64,000 bases of DNA from Poseidonibacter lekithochrous (GCF_013283835.1 NZ_CP054052.1:682001-746000), one strand, 5' to 3'; positions 25,680 to 36,849 are shown, counted from the stretch's first letter. Notes: a model not told the origin generated them from the letters alone. Translations and numbers: made by a program.

Positions 25680-26313
25680 TATTGATAATTCTTATGACTT
25701 ATTGGTTTATCTAAAGAATCAAGATTTAATAGATGAAAATCTTGAATACTGGTGGCCAAATAATAATAAATTTGAAATATTAATAGGTGCTATATTAACC
25801 CAAAATACAAAATGGCTTAATGTAGAAAAATCCTTAGAAAATCTTAGAGAAGAAGAACTTTTAAGTTTAGAGGCTTTAAGTACTGCTCATTTAGAAACAC
25901 TAATTTTAGCCATTACTCCAAGTGGTTTTAAAAACCAAAAATCTGTACGATTAATACAATTAGCAAAAAATATAATTGAAGAATATGATACTTTTGAGAA
26001 CTTCTGTAAAGGTACTAATAGAGAGTGGTTATTGAAACAAAAAGGTATTGGTCCTGAAACTGCTGATGCAATTTTGTGTTATTCTTGTAGACAAGATTAT
26101 ATGGTTGTTGACTCTTATACAAATAGATTAGTTAAAAGATTTGGATATGAGTTTGAATCATATGACGAGCTGCAAGCTTGGTGTGAATATGGAATTAATG
26201 AAAATTACGATAAAATTGCTAAACTTTATGGTTATGAGATCTCTATAAACAAGCTATATGCTAGATTTCATGGCAAAATTGTCGAGTTTATGAAACGCAA
26301 TCGCAAGGGTTAA
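25672..26313 (+). CDS. MagIII-type 3-methyladenine DNA glycosylase
   Basis: A 213-residue HhH-GPD protein of the endonuclease III superfamily. The helix-hairpin-helix is KQKGIGPETADAIL, the catalytic aspartate is in VVDSYTNR, and the conserved LYARFHGKIVEF tail matches Helicobacter pylori MagIII as I remember it. The four-cysteine iron-sulfur loop of Nth is absent, as expected for MagIII. It would excise 3-methyladenine. The TTG start at 25672 overlaps the preceding gene by eight bases. Confidence 0.85.
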   Translation: MINIDNSYDLLVYLKNQDLIDENLEYWWPNNNKFEILIGAILTQNTKWLNVEKSLENLREEELLSLEALSTAHLETLILAITPSGFKNQKSVRLIQLAKNIIEEYDTFENFCKGTNREWLLKQKGIGPETADAILCYSCRQDYMVVDSYTNRLVKRFGYEFESYDELQAWCEYGINENYDKIAKLYGYEISINKLYARFHGKIVEFMKRNRKG

Positions 26314-26316
26314 TTG

Positions 26317-27108
26317 ATGATTATAATTCCACAGACTAAAGGTGGTGTAGGTAAGTCTACAGTTGCTATGCAAGTTATCGCGCCTTATCTTTATAAGAAG
26401 CATGGTAAAAAAGTAACATACATCGAAATTGATGATGAAAATAACGACAGTCAATCTTTTACAAGAACTGAAATTGTTAATAAAAGAATGTTAGGAACTA
26501 ATAGATTAACTGAATTAGATGAGTTAATCTTAATGGATGATAATCACGAGGTTATTGTTGATGTAGGTGGAAACAAAACATCAACACTAGTTTTAGATGA
26601 GATCAAAAAAGTTGGTTCTTTTGGTAATGTTAAATGGGTTATTCCTTTAGGTGATGGTGAGCTTGATGGAAAAAATGCAATTGCAACTATGAAAAGAATT
26701 AAAAAGATTGAACAAAATCCAGAGGAAAATGTAATCTTTGCTTTAAATAGATCTATTTCTATGGATGAAGATTATTATCAAGAACAATTTATTAACTTTT
26801 TTGGACATAAATATTTAGATTCAAATTCAGTTATTTGTGATTTTGTAAAAGATCCAAAATATTTCCCTGTTAAAAACGATAAAGTAATTACAATGAGTAG
26901 ATACTTAGGTTCAACAGTTTGGGAAATGGCATATAATAACACTGATTTTGCTGCTAAAGCTATACAAGCTAAAGAGTTAGGTGATATTGAAAGCGCTAGA
27001 AAATATCTATTTTTTAGAAGAATACAAACTGAAGCAAAAGATTATGTAATCAATACATTAAATAGAATTTTTTGTGATTTAGATCAGTGGATAGATATTA
27101 AAAAATGA
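26317..27108 (+). CDS. ParA/MinD-like P-loop ATPase
   Basis: A 263-residue ATPase with the deviant Walker A motif KGGVGKST at 8-15, including the signature lysine of the ParA/MinD class, and VDVGG as the switch region. I start at ATG 26317; TTG at 26314 is also possible. No parB and no parS-like repeats are adjacent. Instead a small coiled-coil membrane protein overlaps its end by four bases, so the pair may position some cargo other than the chromosome. The cargo is unknown. Confidence 0.8.
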   Translation: MIIIPQTKGGVGKSTVAMQVIAPYLYKKHGKKVTYIEIDDENNDSQSFTRTEIVNKRMLGTNRLTELDELILMDDNHEVIVDVGGNKTSTLVLDEIKKVGSFGNVKWVIPLGDGELDGKNAIATMKRIKKIEQNPEENVIFALNRSISMDEDYYQEQFINFFGHKYLDSNSVICDFVKDPKYFPVKNDKVITMSRYLGSTVWEMAYNNTDFAAKAIQAKELGDIESARKYLFFRRIQTEAKDYVINTLNRIFCDLDQWIDIKK

Positions 27109-27374
27109 GTGATATGAGTTTTAAACAGGCTAAAGAGCTTGTTGAACGAATGGAATTCTCAGAAATTGCACTAAAAAAAGCAGTTTCAAATTTAGAAAAA
27201 TCTTCAAAAACTTTTAATAAGTCTTCTAATAACTTCGAAAAGACTTTATTACAACAAGAAGATATTATGAGAAAAATTCCTGATACAAACAGGAAGTTTT
27301 CTTATTTACTTTTGGCAGTTGCTGTAAATTTAGGTTTTATTTTAGGCCTAGTAATTGGAAAATTTGTTTTATAA
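27105..27374 (+). CDS. Small coiled-coil protein with C-terminal membrane anchor
   Basis: An 89-residue protein: a predicted helical, heptad-like region (about 5-58, including the Ser/Lys/Asn-rich LEKSSKTFNKSSNNFEKTL) followed by one membrane helix (about 65-87). No family is recognised. Its ATG lies in the stop region of the ParA-like gene (ATGA overlap), indicating coupled translation and probably joint function. Confidence 0.75.
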   Translation: MSDMSFKQAKELVERMEFSEIALKKAVSNLEKSSKTFNKSSNNFEKTLLQQEDIMRKIPDTNRKFSYLLLAVAVNLGFILGLVIGKFVL

Positions 27375-27401
27375 AAATTAGTAATTAGGATTAGAAAAAG
27401 A

Positions 27402-28112
27402 ATGGGTAAACAAGAAAAAATTGTATCAATGTTCAATGATATCGCTGGAACTTATGATGTAGCAAATAGAGTTTTATCAATGGGAATTGATAAATCATGG
27501 AGAAACAAAGCTTGTAATAAAACTTTTGAGCTTTACAATAACAATAAAATCGAAAAGATTGTAGATGTTGCTTGTGGTACAGGTGATATGATTATGTTCT
27601 GGAAACAAATTGCAAAAGAGAATAATATTGATTTAGAAAACATTGTTGGTGTAGATCCAAGTGTTGGAATGATGGAAGTAGGAAAGAAAAAACTTCCTGA
27701 TGTTGATTTTATTGAAGCCTTTGCAACTGAAATGCCATTAGAGGACTCTTCTGCTGATATTATTTCTATCTCTTATGGAATTAGAAATGTAGTTGAGAGA
27801 CAAGAAGCTTTTGATGAATTTGCAAGAGTTCTTAAAAAAGATGGACTTGTAGTAATTTCAGAGTTTACAAAAAATGAAAAAACTAATCCATTAGATTACT
27901 TAACTGATTTTTATATGAATAAAGTTTTGCCAGTTCTTGGTGGAATGATTTCAAAAAATAAAGAAGCTTATACTTATTTACCAAACTCAATTGATGAATT
28001 TTTAACTAAAGATAACTTATGTAAAGAGTTAAAACAAGCAGGTTTAGAGCCTGTACATGTTAAATCATTCTCAATGAATATCTCAACACTAATTATCGCA
28101 AGAAAAATATAA
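27402..28112 (+). CDS. ubiE: Demethylmenaquinone C-methyltransferase
   Basis: A 236-residue SAM-dependent methyltransferase for the last step of menaquinone synthesis. It has FNDIAGTYDVANRVLSMGID near the N-terminus, the SAM-binding VDVACGTGDM near 51-60, and ISYGIRNV in the catalytic region, all typical of UbiE/MenG. Menaquinone is the usual quinone in this phylum. Confidence 0.94.
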   Translation: MGKQEKIVSMFNDIAGTYDVANRVLSMGIDKSWRNKACNKTFELYNNNKIEKIVDVACGTGDMIMFWKQIAKENNIDLENIVGVDPSVGMMEVGKKKLPDVDFIEAFATEMPLEDSSADIISISYGIRNVVERQEAFDEFARVLKKDGLVVISEFTKNEKTNPLDYLTDFYMNKVLPVLGGMISKNKEAYTYLPNSIDEFLTKDNLCKELKQAGLEPVHVKSFSMNISTLIIARKI

Positions 28113-28139
28113 TTTTTTCTTGCATAAGCTAGGACACTT

Positions 28140-29393
28140 ATGAATTCTCCTATTTCTGTATCTTCTTTAAATGCACAAATTAAATCTCTTTTAGAAACAA
28201 CTTTTATTCAAGTTTATGTTGAAGGTGAGGTTTCCAATCTTACTTATCATAATTCAGGACATATCTATTTTTCTGTAAAAGATAAAAGTTCAACAATCTC
28301 ATGTGTGATGTTTAGAGGAAATGCTAAATATTTAAAATTTCAGCTTGAAGTAGGGCAAAAGATTGTTATAACTGGTAATCTTACTGTTTATGCTCCAAGA
28401 GGGAATTATCAATTATTATGTAATAAGATTGAACCCTCAGGTCAAGGCGCTTTAGCTCTTGCTTTTGAGCAGCTAAAAAATAAACTAGAAGAGAAGGGAT
28501 ATTTTAATCCTGAAATAAAAAAACAACTTCCTAAATATCCTAAAAAAATTGCCTTAGTAACATCAGCAACTGGTGCTGCAATTGAAGATATGAAAAAAGT
28601 TGCATCTCATAGATGGCCTTTAGTAGAATTTATTTTAGTTCCTGCACTTGTTCAAGGTGAAGGTGCCGCTTTTGATATTTCTAATTCTATAAAATATGCA
28701 GATAATTTAAACTGCGATATTATGATTGTAGGACGTGGTGGAGGAAGTATAGAAGACTTATGGGCTTTTAATGAGGAAATAGTTGCTAATGCTATTTATG
28801 AAGCTTCTACACCTATTATTTCAGCTGTAGGACATGAAGTTGATTATCTTATTTCTGATTTTGTATCTGATGTAAGAGCTGCAACTCCTTCTAATGCTGT
28901 TGAAATTGCATTACCAGATATTAATGAACATAGAATTTATCTTGATTCTTTAGCTAATGAATACAATAATAAAATTAAAACGATTTTTTATAATAAAGAA
29001 CAAGATGTATTTAATTTAAAAAGATTATTTGAACAAAACTCAATAGAATCAAAATTTAATTTTATTACTTCAGAAATCAAATTTTTAAGAAGCTCTTTTG
29101 ATAATGATATATCTCAAAAGTTAATTAAAGCAAATAATGATTTAGATTTATTAAAAAGAACATTTCAAAATAATTCTGATCAAGTTTTAACTCAGGCTCA
29201 AAATCAAATAACATTATTAAAAAATAGTTTTGAATTAAATCATCCAGATAAAAAAGATAAAAAAGGTTTTGTTCAAATAACTAAAGATAATAAAATAATA
29301 TCTCTAGAGAATCTAAGTACTAATGATGTAATTTCCCTACAAACTCCTAAATATATTGCTATGTGTACCATTAATGAAGTAAAAAAACAATAA
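28140..29393 (+). CDS. xseA: Exodeoxyribonuclease VII large subunit
   Basis: A 417-residue XseA: N-terminal OB-fold (about 1-100, with VEGEVSNLTYHNSGHIYFSVKD), then the nuclease domain with VTSATGAAIEDM, GRGGGSIEDLWAFN and SAVGHEVDYLISDFVSD, and a long helical C-terminus. It degrades single-stranded DNA from both ends with XseB, which is not in the window. Confidence 0.95.
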   Translation: MNSPISVSSLNAQIKSLLETTFIQVYVEGEVSNLTYHNSGHIYFSVKDKSSTISCVMFRGNAKYLKFQLEVGQKIVITGNLTVYAPRGNYQLLCNKIEPSGQGALALAFEQLKNKLEEKGYFNPEIKKQLPKYPKKIALVTSATGAAIEDMKKVASHRWPLVEFILVPALVQGEGAAFDISNSIKYADNLNCDIMIVGRGGGSIEDLWAFNEEIVANAIYEASTPIISAVGHEVDYLISDFVSDVRAATPSNAVEIALPDINEHRIYLDSLANEYNNKIKTIFYNKEQDVFNLKRLFEQNSIESKFNFITSEIKFLRSSFDNDISQKLIKANNDLDLLKRTFQNNSDQVLTQAQNQITLLKNSFELNHPDKKDKKGFVQITKDNKIISLENLSTNDVISLQTPKYIAMCTINEVKKQ

Positions 29394-29546
29394 TTTTTTA
29401 AGTTTAGAAAAGATAAAATAAATCTAAATTGAATTGTAATACACAAATATAATTTGTAGTTTACATAGAAGAAGGAAACCAAATTAGTGTTTTCTTAAAA
29501 CTCTTTATTAAAAATTGGCAAATGTGCATTAAAAAAAGGAATATTT

Positions 29547-30023
29547 ATGGATAACAGAGAAAAAGTAATTGATTATGCTAATACAAGTGAATTTATGACT
29601 TTTGAGTTAGGTGCAATGAAATATGCTATTGAACTACCTAAAATTAGAGAGATATTAACTTATCCAGAAATTATTACTACATTACCAAATATTTCAGAAT
29701 GGGTAAAAGGTCTTATTAACTTAAGAGGTGAAGTTGTACCTATTTTAGATATTAGAATTAAGTTTAACACTAGTGAAAGTGTATATGATGAAAATACATC
29801 TGTTATTGCTGTAATTACAGAAGATAGTAGAATGGTTGGAATTGTTGTTGACTTAGTTGATGATGTACAAAGACTTGATACAAGTACTCTAGCACCTGTT
29901 TCAGAGATGGGTTCAGCAATTCCTGCTAAATACCTAAAAGGTTATGTTAGATTAGATAATAATGAAATGTTAGTTGTTATGGATATTGAAAAAGTTGTTG
30001 CGAAAGAAGAGTTACAAGACTAA
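29547..30023 (+). CDS. cheW: CheW chemotaxis coupling protein
   Basis: A 158-residue CheW-domain protein linking chemoreceptors to CheA. Conserved blocks are the PEIITTLPNISEWVKGLINLRGEVVPILDIR segment (about 47-77) and the VGIVVDLVDDV strand. It begins a three-gene run with two receiver-domain proteins, without cheA in the window. Confidence 0.93.
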   Translation: MDNREKVIDYANTSEFMTFELGAMKYAIELPKIREILTYPEIITTLPNISEWVKGLINLRGEVVPILDIRIKFNTSESVYDENTSVIAVITEDSRMVGIVVDLVDDVQRLDTSTLAPVSEMGSAIPAKYLKGYVRLDNNEMLVVMDIEKVVAKEELQD

Positions 30024-30037
30024 TTATTGGAAATAAA

Positions 30038-30427
30038 ATGCAAGAAAAAATAGAAAAATTAAGATCACTAAAGTTACTATTTGTTGAAGATGAACAAGAT
30101 TTATTAGATATTATTAGTGGAGCTTTAGTTAAATTAAAAGCGAACTTCCTTACTGCGAATAATGGGGTTGAAGCTTTAGAAAGATTAGAAGAGAACTCTG
30201 ATATTGATGCTGTTATTACAGATATTAATATGCCTTATATGAATGGTTTAGAAATGATAAAAAACATGAAAGAAAGAGGTTTAGATATACCTATTATTGT
30301 CATGTCAGCTCATACAGAAACTGAATATTTAGAAAAAGCTAAGGAGTTTGGAGTTGATGAATATATTTTAAAACCATTTGATTTTATTAAATTTATTGAC
30401 CTAATTACAAGTATGGAAATAAAATAG
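30038..30427 (+). CDS. Stand-alone receiver domain protein
   Basis: A 129-residue CheY-like protein with Asp62 in VITDINMPYMNG and the conserved Lys in YILKPF. It has no output domain. It lies between cheW and a larger RR-PAS protein with short spacers, suggesting one transcript. An N-terminal segment of about ten residues precedes the fold. Confidence 0.87.
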   Translation: MQEKIEKLRSLKLLFVEDEQDLLDIISGALVKLKANFLTANNGVEALERLEENSDIDAVITDINMPYMNGLEMIKNMKERGLDIPIIVMSAHTETEYLEKAKEFGVDEYILKPFDFIKFIDLITSMEIK

Positions 30428-30431
30428 TTTC

Positions 30432-31790
30432 ATGTCTTCAATAGATAAAAAACTGTTAAAAAGATTACAGATTCTATATGTAGAAGATGATCTTGTTGTT
30501 CGAAATGAACTAGAACAATTACTTTCAGGTTTCTTCTCTAAAGTTTTTACTGCTAGTAATGGTAGAGAAGGACTAGATACTTATCTAGAAAACAAAGATG
30601 AAATAGATATTATTTTAACTGATATTAATATGCCTATTATGAGTGGTATTGATATGGTTAAATATATAAGAGAAAAATCCCCTCAAATTCCCGTAATAGT
30701 TGCTACGGCACACTCTGATTCAGAATATTTATCTGAATCAATTAAACTAAAAGTTCAAGATTATATTAACAAACCTGTAGATGTTAGAAACTTACTTAAA
30801 GTTATGAATGAATTAGCAAGTGTAATGTATCAAGAATTTATGTTAGAACAACAAACAAAAGAGTTAGAGCAATATAAAGAAGTTATTGATTCTAATAACA
30901 TTGTTGTTAAAACAGATATTCATATGAATATAACTTACGTAAATGAGCTTTTCTGCCAAATTACAGGTTATGATAAGGATGAACTTTTAGGAGAAGAATT
31001 TAAGGTTCTAAGACATCCTGATGCCTCATTAGATATATATACTAATATGTATGCAAAAGTTCTAAATAATAAACCTTGGCATGGGGTATTAAAAAATATT
31101 ACAAAAGAACATGGAATTTATACAACTGATGCATATGTAATAAATACTCTTGATGATGAAGGTGAAATTACAGGTACTATTTCTATTCAAAGAGATATTA
31201 CTGATGAAGTAAATAAAAAAAGAGATATTCAATTAGCATTAATGAAAGATAAAAGTGATATTTTTATCCGAAGTAAAGAAGGTTCTGCTGAGCAAAATAT
31301 AATTATTCGAGAATTAAAAGATCAGCTTGAAAATGCTAAAAATGATTTAAAAAAATCTGAAATTAATAGTGAAAAATATATATATTCTGTTGAAAAATAT
31401 ACTATTGAGAATAAACATCTAAGAAATGAATTATCTACATATAAAAAGAATGAATCTAAAAAAGATTTAGCTCTAAAAGTTTCAAAAGAAAATGCTGATT
31501 TAAAATATCAATTAAAAAAATTAAAAGAAGAATTAGCTAATACTAAAGAATCAAAAGAAAAAGAGATAAAACAGTTAAATGCAAATTCTAGAATTGAGAT
31601 TGAAGATTTAGAAGAGCAATTACGAAATATTACTGAAAAATATGAATGTGTTGAAACAGATGAAGTATTAATTCAGAAGTTAGAATATTGGAAAGAAAAA
31701 GCACAAGAAGAAGCTAATAGAGTTGAGAGTTTAGAGAAACAAATTGTAGCACATGGTGACAAAGCTTTTATGAGTAAAATATTTGGTTAA
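30432..31790 (+). CDS. Receiver-PAS protein with long coiled coil
   Basis: A 452-residue protein: receiver domain (about 10-130, Asp64 in ILTDINMPIMSG), PAS domain (about 145-260, with ITYVNELFCQITGYDKDELLGEEF), then a helical coiled-coil region (about 285-440). There is no kinase, cyclase or DNA-binding output, so it is probably a scaffold or adaptor. It starts five bases after the preceding receiver gene. Confidence 0.87.
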   Translation: MSSIDKKLLKRLQILYVEDDLVVRNELEQLLSGFFSKVFTASNGREGLDTYLENKDEIDIILTDINMPIMSGIDMVKYIREKSPQIPVIVATAHSDSEYLSESIKLKVQDYINKPVDVRNLLKVMNELASVMYQEFMLEQQTKELEQYKEVIDSNNIVVKTDIHMNITYVNELFCQITGYDKDELLGEEFKVLRHPDASLDIYTNMYAKVLNNKPWHGVLKNITKEHGIYTTDAYVINTLDDEGEITGTISIQRDITDEVNKKRDIQLALMKDKSDIFIRSKEGSAEQNIIIRELKDQLENAKNDLKKSEINSEKYIYSVEKYTIENKHLRNELSTYKKNESKKDLALKVSKENADLKYQLKKLKEELANTKESKEKEIKQLNANSRIEIEDLEEQLRNITEKYECVETDEVLIQKLEYWKEKAQEEANRVESLEKQIVAHGDKAFMSKIFG

Positions 31791-31815
31791 AGAAACAAGT
31801 TAAACTTGTTTCTTT
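31789..31815. terminator. Bidirectional terminator
   Basis: AAAGAAACAAG and CTTGTTTCTTT form an 11-bp stem around a five-base loop, followed by ATTTA on the plus strand, between two convergent genes. Confidence 0.75.
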
Positions 31816-32344
31816 ATTTAATAGTAATAGATAGTATTTTTTGATCTACTAGTGGTTTATCACCACCACTTCTTCCCGCTGTTGGAGAATTTTCAATTTT
31901 TTTAACATTTTCATAACCTTTTGTAACATATCCAAAAATAGTATGTCTTCCATTTAACCAATAAGTTGCTGCTGTTGTAATAAAAAATTGACTTCCATTT
32001 GTATTTCTACCTGAGTTTGCCATTGCTAAAACACCTGGTTTATCAAATAGTGCTTTTGATGAAAATTCATCTTCAAAAGCTTTACCCCAAATTGACTCAC
32101 CACCTCTACCAGTGCCTGTTGGGTCACCACCTTGGATCATAAAGTTTTTAATAACTCTGTGAAAAATTAAACCATTATAGTAACCATTTTTTGCGTGAGT
32201 AACAAAATTCTCAACTGCCTTAGGAGCTAGATCAGATCTTAACTCAACTTCAAAATTTCCTTTTGTTGTTTCAAAAACTGCTGTTGGATTAGCTGCTTCT
32301 AAAAGTAACATAAATGAACAAAGAATAAAAAATATTTTCTTCAT
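31814..32344 (-). CDS. Cyclophilin-type peptidyl-prolyl isomerase, exported
   Basis: A 176-residue protein with a signal peptide (about 1-17) and a complete cyclophilin domain: FHRVIKNFMIQGGDPTGTG, then NTNGSQFFIT and NGRHTIFGYV, covering the catalytic Arg and the proline-binding pocket. It should speed proline isomerisation in periplasmic proteins. Confidence 0.93.
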   Translation of the reverse strand: MKKIFFILCSFMLLLEAANPTAVFETTKGNFEVELRSDLAPKAVENFVTHAKNGYYNGLIFHRVIKNFMIQGGDPTGTGRGGESIWGKAFEDEFSSKALFDKPGVLAMANSGRNTNGSQFFITTAATYWLNGRHTIFGYVTKGYENVKKIENSPTAGRSGGDKPLVDQKILSITIK

Positions 32345-32441
32345 ACATAGCCTTTATATGTAAAATAGTATGAATTTAGTATATTATTTTAGATTTAAAT
32401 GAAAATTAAAATTAGTTTTTTATTAAAATTTAATAAATCTG

Positions 32442-32450
32442 TGTTAAAAT
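32442..32450 (+). promoter_or_regulatory. Extended -10 promoter
   Basis: TGTTAAAAT (TG at 32442-32443, TAAAAT at 32445-32450) lies 46 bases before the 2Fe-2S protein gene. Confidence 0.45.
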
Positions 32451-32495
32451 TCGCTGATTTATTATAAATATACAATTTTATATAAGGATAAAAAT

Positions 32496-32858
32496 ATGAG
32501 TATGCCATCAATTCCGCAACCAACGTTTTACATTTTCAAGTGTGAGCAAGCATCACCACCTGGGATGCCAAAACCTTCATGTGTAAATGAAAATACTAGA
32601 GACTTATTTAATCATACTGCACAATCAATGATGCAGAAGGGATTGATGGGACCTGTTCAAGTTGTAAGAACATCATGTTTAGGTAGATGTCAAATGGGAC
32701 CAGTAATGCTGGTAGAGCCTGGGCATCACATGTACTGTCAGTTATCTAAGGAAAAAATAGATAGAATAATTGAAGAACATATATTAGGTGGAAGCCCTGT
32801 TGAAGAGTATTTAATACCAGAACAGTTTTGGGGCGAAGCTGCAAATTTAGGAAGTTAA
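32496..32858 (+). CDS. Thioredoxin-like [2Fe-2S] ferredoxin protein
   Basis: A 120-residue protein with four cysteines in the order expected for thioredoxin-like 2Fe-2S ferredoxins: Cys16, Cys29, Cys61 and Cys65, the last pair in [10 protein letters not shown]. It probably transfers electrons; the partner is unknown. It precedes panD by 16 bases. Confidence 0.85.
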   Translation: MSMPSIPQPTFYIFKCEQASPPGMPKPSCVNENTRDLFNHTAQSMMQKGLMGPVQVVRTSCLGRCQMGPVMLVEPGHHMYCQLSKEKIDRIIEEHILGGSPVEEYLIPEQFWGEAANLGS

Positions 32859-32874
32859 AAGAGGAATTAAATAT

Positions 32875-33258
32875 ATGACATTTGACATGCTATATAGTAA
32901 AATTCATAGAGCAACTGTTACGGATGCTAATTTAAACTATGTTGGATCAATTACAATCGATGAAGACTTAATGAAAGCTTCTCATTTAAGAGTAGGGCAA
33001 AAAGTTGAGATTGTAAATGTAAATAATGGCGAAAGATTTGCTACTTACGTTATCAAAGGTAAGGCAGGTAGTAAAGATATGTGTTTAAATGGAGCTGCTG
33101 CTAGAAAAGTAGAAATTGGCGATAAGATTATTGTTATTGCTTATGCTTCATATAATGAATCTGAATTAGAAGATTATAAACCAACAGTTGTAATTGTTGA
33201 TGATGAAAATAACATCGATATGATTACAAATGAACTTGTGGGGTCTGATCATGTTTGA
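32875..33258 (+). CDS. panD: Aspartate 1-decarboxylase
   Basis: A 127-residue pyruvoyl enzyme that makes beta-alanine for pantothenate. The self-cleavage site is Gly24-Ser25 in NYVGSITID; Lys9 and Tyr-containing blocks such as GERFATYVI and LNGAAARKV are in place. Length is normal. Confidence 0.96.
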   Translation: MTFDMLYSKIHRATVTDANLNYVGSITIDEDLMKASHLRVGQKVEIVNVNNGERFATYVIKGKAGSKDMCLNGAAARKVEIGDKIIVIAYASYNESELEDYKPTVVIVDDENNIDMITNELVGSDHV

Positions 33259-33571
33259 TGGAATAGATATGAAAAATCTTGATTTAAACTCTATGATGAA
33301 ACAAGTTCAAGATATGGCGGATAATGCTAAAGAAGAAAATTCTAACAGAATATTCACATCAAAAGCTGGTGGGGGAATGGTAGAAATTTCTATTAATGGT
33401 AATTCTGAAGTTATTGATTTACAAATTGATGACTCATTACTAGAAGATAAAGATTCATTACAAATATTACTAATTTCAGCTATGAATGATGTAATTAAAC
33501 AATCAGACGAAAACAAAAAAATGATGGCTATGAATATGATGGGTGGAATGAACCCATTTGGTCAAAAGTAG
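33251..33571 (+). CDS. YbaB/EbfC-family nucleoid-associated protein
   Basis: A 106-residue DNA-binding protein: N-terminal helix with [18 protein letters not shown], the strand region [19 protein letters not shown], and a C-terminal helix ending in a Met/Gly-rich tail. I use the ATG at 33251, which overlaps the panD stop; ATGs at 33230 and 33269 are also in frame. Confidence 0.87.
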   Translation: MFDGIDMKNLDLNSMMKQVQDMADNAKEENSNRIFTSKAGGGMVEISINGNSEVIDLQIDDSLLEDKDSLQILLISAMNDVIKQSDENKKMMAMNMMGGMNPFGQK

Positions 33572-33574
33572 AAT

Positions 33575-34435
33575 ATGAAAGAAATATTAAACCAATTCGA
33601 AGATTACTTATTAAGTAATCTTCCTCAATCAAAATCAATTCACCCTTATTTCGAAGATGCTTTAGGGGATATGTTAAAAGCTGGCGGAAAAAGATTTCGA
33701 CCAATGCTTTTACTTTCTGTTGTAAAATCAAATAAAAGCTTATTGTTATCAAATTCAATGCCTGTAGCTCTTGGATTAGAAATGTTACATACATACTCTC
33801 TAGTTCACGATGATTTACCTGCTATGGATAATGCTGATTTAAGAAGAGGTTTTCAAACACTTCATAAAAAGTATGATGAAGTAACTGCTATTTTAGTTGG
33901 GGATGCTTTAAATACAGAAGCCTTTAATCAAATATCTAATGCACCTTTGCACAATGATGTAAAAATTGATTTAATTAAAACTCTAAGTTCTGATGGTGGA
34001 ATAAATGGAATGATTATAGGTCAAGCAATTGATTGTTATTTTGAAAATCAAAAACTTGAGCTATCTCAACTTGAATTCTTACATATTCATAAAACTGCTA
34101 AGTTAATCGCCGCATCTTTAAAAATGGGTGCAATTATAAGTGAATATGATTTAGAAACTCAAGAAAAACTTTATTCTTTTGGAATTGATTTAGGTTTATT
34201 ATTTCAAATTCAAGATGATATTATTGATGAAACTCAATCTAGTGAAGAAGCTGGAAAAACTACACAAAATGATGAATCTAAAAACTCTTTTGTTAATTTA
34301 TTAGGTCTTGATGGAGCTTTTAAATCAGCAAATGATTTAGCTTCAAAATGTGAAGAAACTCTAAATACACTTGATTTAACACTTAAAAACTCTCTTGAAG
34401 AGTTACTTTTAAAATATATAAATAGACATAAATAA
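33575..34435 (+). CDS. ispA: Short-chain polyprenyl diphosphate synthase
   Basis: A 286-residue isoprenyl synthase, probably farnesyl/geranyl diphosphate synthase. The first aspartate-rich motif is DDLPAMD at 79-85 with the two-residue insert typical of bacterial FPP synthases, followed by LRRGFQTLH; the second is DDIIDET near 214. GGKRFRPML binds substrate. Chain length is inferred. Confidence 0.9.
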   Translation: MKEILNQFEDYLLSNLPQSKSIHPYFEDALGDMLKAGGKRFRPMLLLSVVKSNKSLLLSNSMPVALGLEMLHTYSLVHDDLPAMDNADLRRGFQTLHKKYDEVTAILVGDALNTEAFNQISNAPLHNDVKIDLIKTLSSDGGINGMIIGQAIDCYFENQKLELSQLEFLHIHKTAKLIAASLKMGAIISEYDLETQEKLYSFGIDLGLLFQIQDDIIDETQSSEEAGKTTQNDESKNSFVNLLGLDGAFKSANDLASKCEETLNTLDLTLKNSLEELLLKYINRHK

Positions 34436-34453
34436 GAGTTTTTTAAACTCTTA
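34433..34453 (+). terminator. Hairpin after ispA
   Basis: TAAGAGTTT and AAACTCTTA pair around a TTT loop, followed by GTCTTTTTAA. The ispA stop codon forms part of the stem. Confidence 0.65.
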
Positions 34454-34473
34454 GTCTTTTTAACTCAATCTGC

Positions 34474-34502
34474 TTGACAATTAAACAAAAATTATATAAA
34501 AT
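34474..34502 (+). promoter_or_regulatory. groES-groEL promoter
   Basis: TTGACA (34474-34479) and TAAAAT (34497-34502) are separated by 17 bases, one of the few promoters here with a good -35 box. The CIRCE operator begins at the next base. Confidence 0.8.
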
Positions 34503-34529
34503 TTAGCACTTAAAAAATAAGAGTGCTAA
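34503..34529. promoter_or_regulatory. CIRCE operator (HrcA site)
   Basis: TTAGCACTT, nine bases, GAGTGCTAA: eight of nine positions of the left arm and all of the right arm match the CIRCE consensus. It overlaps the expected transcription start of groESL, so HrcA repression with heat release is expected. A further half-site TTAGCAC follows at 34531. Confidence 0.93.
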
Positions 34530-34576
34530 TTTAGCACGTATAAATAAAATTAATAAAACTTGATAAAGGAAATACT

Positions 34577-36473
<1,897 letters not shown>

Positions 36474-36500
36474 TAAGACTTTTAGTCTTATTCAAGCCTA

Positions 36501-36527
36501 TGTGTTTCTCGATTTTCGAGAAACACA
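36501..36527 (+). terminator. Hairpin after groEL
   Basis: TGTGTTTCTCGA and TCGAGAAACACA form a perfect 12-bp stem with a TTT loop. A smaller hairpin (TAAGAC with GTCTTA) precedes it at 36473-36490. No strong T-run follows. Confidence 0.65.
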
Positions 36528-36549
36528 CTCATTTACTTCTATATTTTTA

Positions 36550-36849
36550 TTATAAACAACTAATACCATTTTTATAAATTAAAAAATCATTTATCACTTC
36601 TTGTCTTGAATCTTTTAAGAACTTTCTTATTTCATTTGATAACTTCATTTTTTCTTTTTTATTTAGGTCTTCAAATGATATTTTAATTGAACCTGATTGT
36701 AAAGTAATTATGTTATAGCCTTTACTTGAAAAGTATTTATTAGCTAAATTAGCAAAAGGATGAAAAATTTCAATACTATTAAAAGTTGGTTCCGCTGGTA
36801 AAAACTCAAATCCTACAAAAGTATCTTTTTCAAAAGTTCTTTGTGTCAT
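36550..36849 (-). CDS. Hypothetical protein
   Basis: A 99-residue cytoplasmic protein of unknown function, beginning MTQRTFEKDTFVGFEFLP. I start at 36849 because AAGGG lies eight bases before that ATG; an in-frame ATG at 36918 has no ribosome-binding site. It is divergent from the AraC-family gene, so it may be that regulator's target. Confidence 0.6.
   Translation of the reverse strand: MTQRTFEKDTFVGFEFLPAEPTFNSIEIFHPFANLANKYFSSKGYNIITLQSGSIKISFEDLNKKEKMKLSNEIRKFLKDSRQEVINDFLIYKNGISCL

Noticed and set aside
29514-29530. TTGGCAAATGTGCAT before cheW as a sigma-54 promoter
   Set aside because: Only seven bases separate GG and GC; sigma-54 needs ten.
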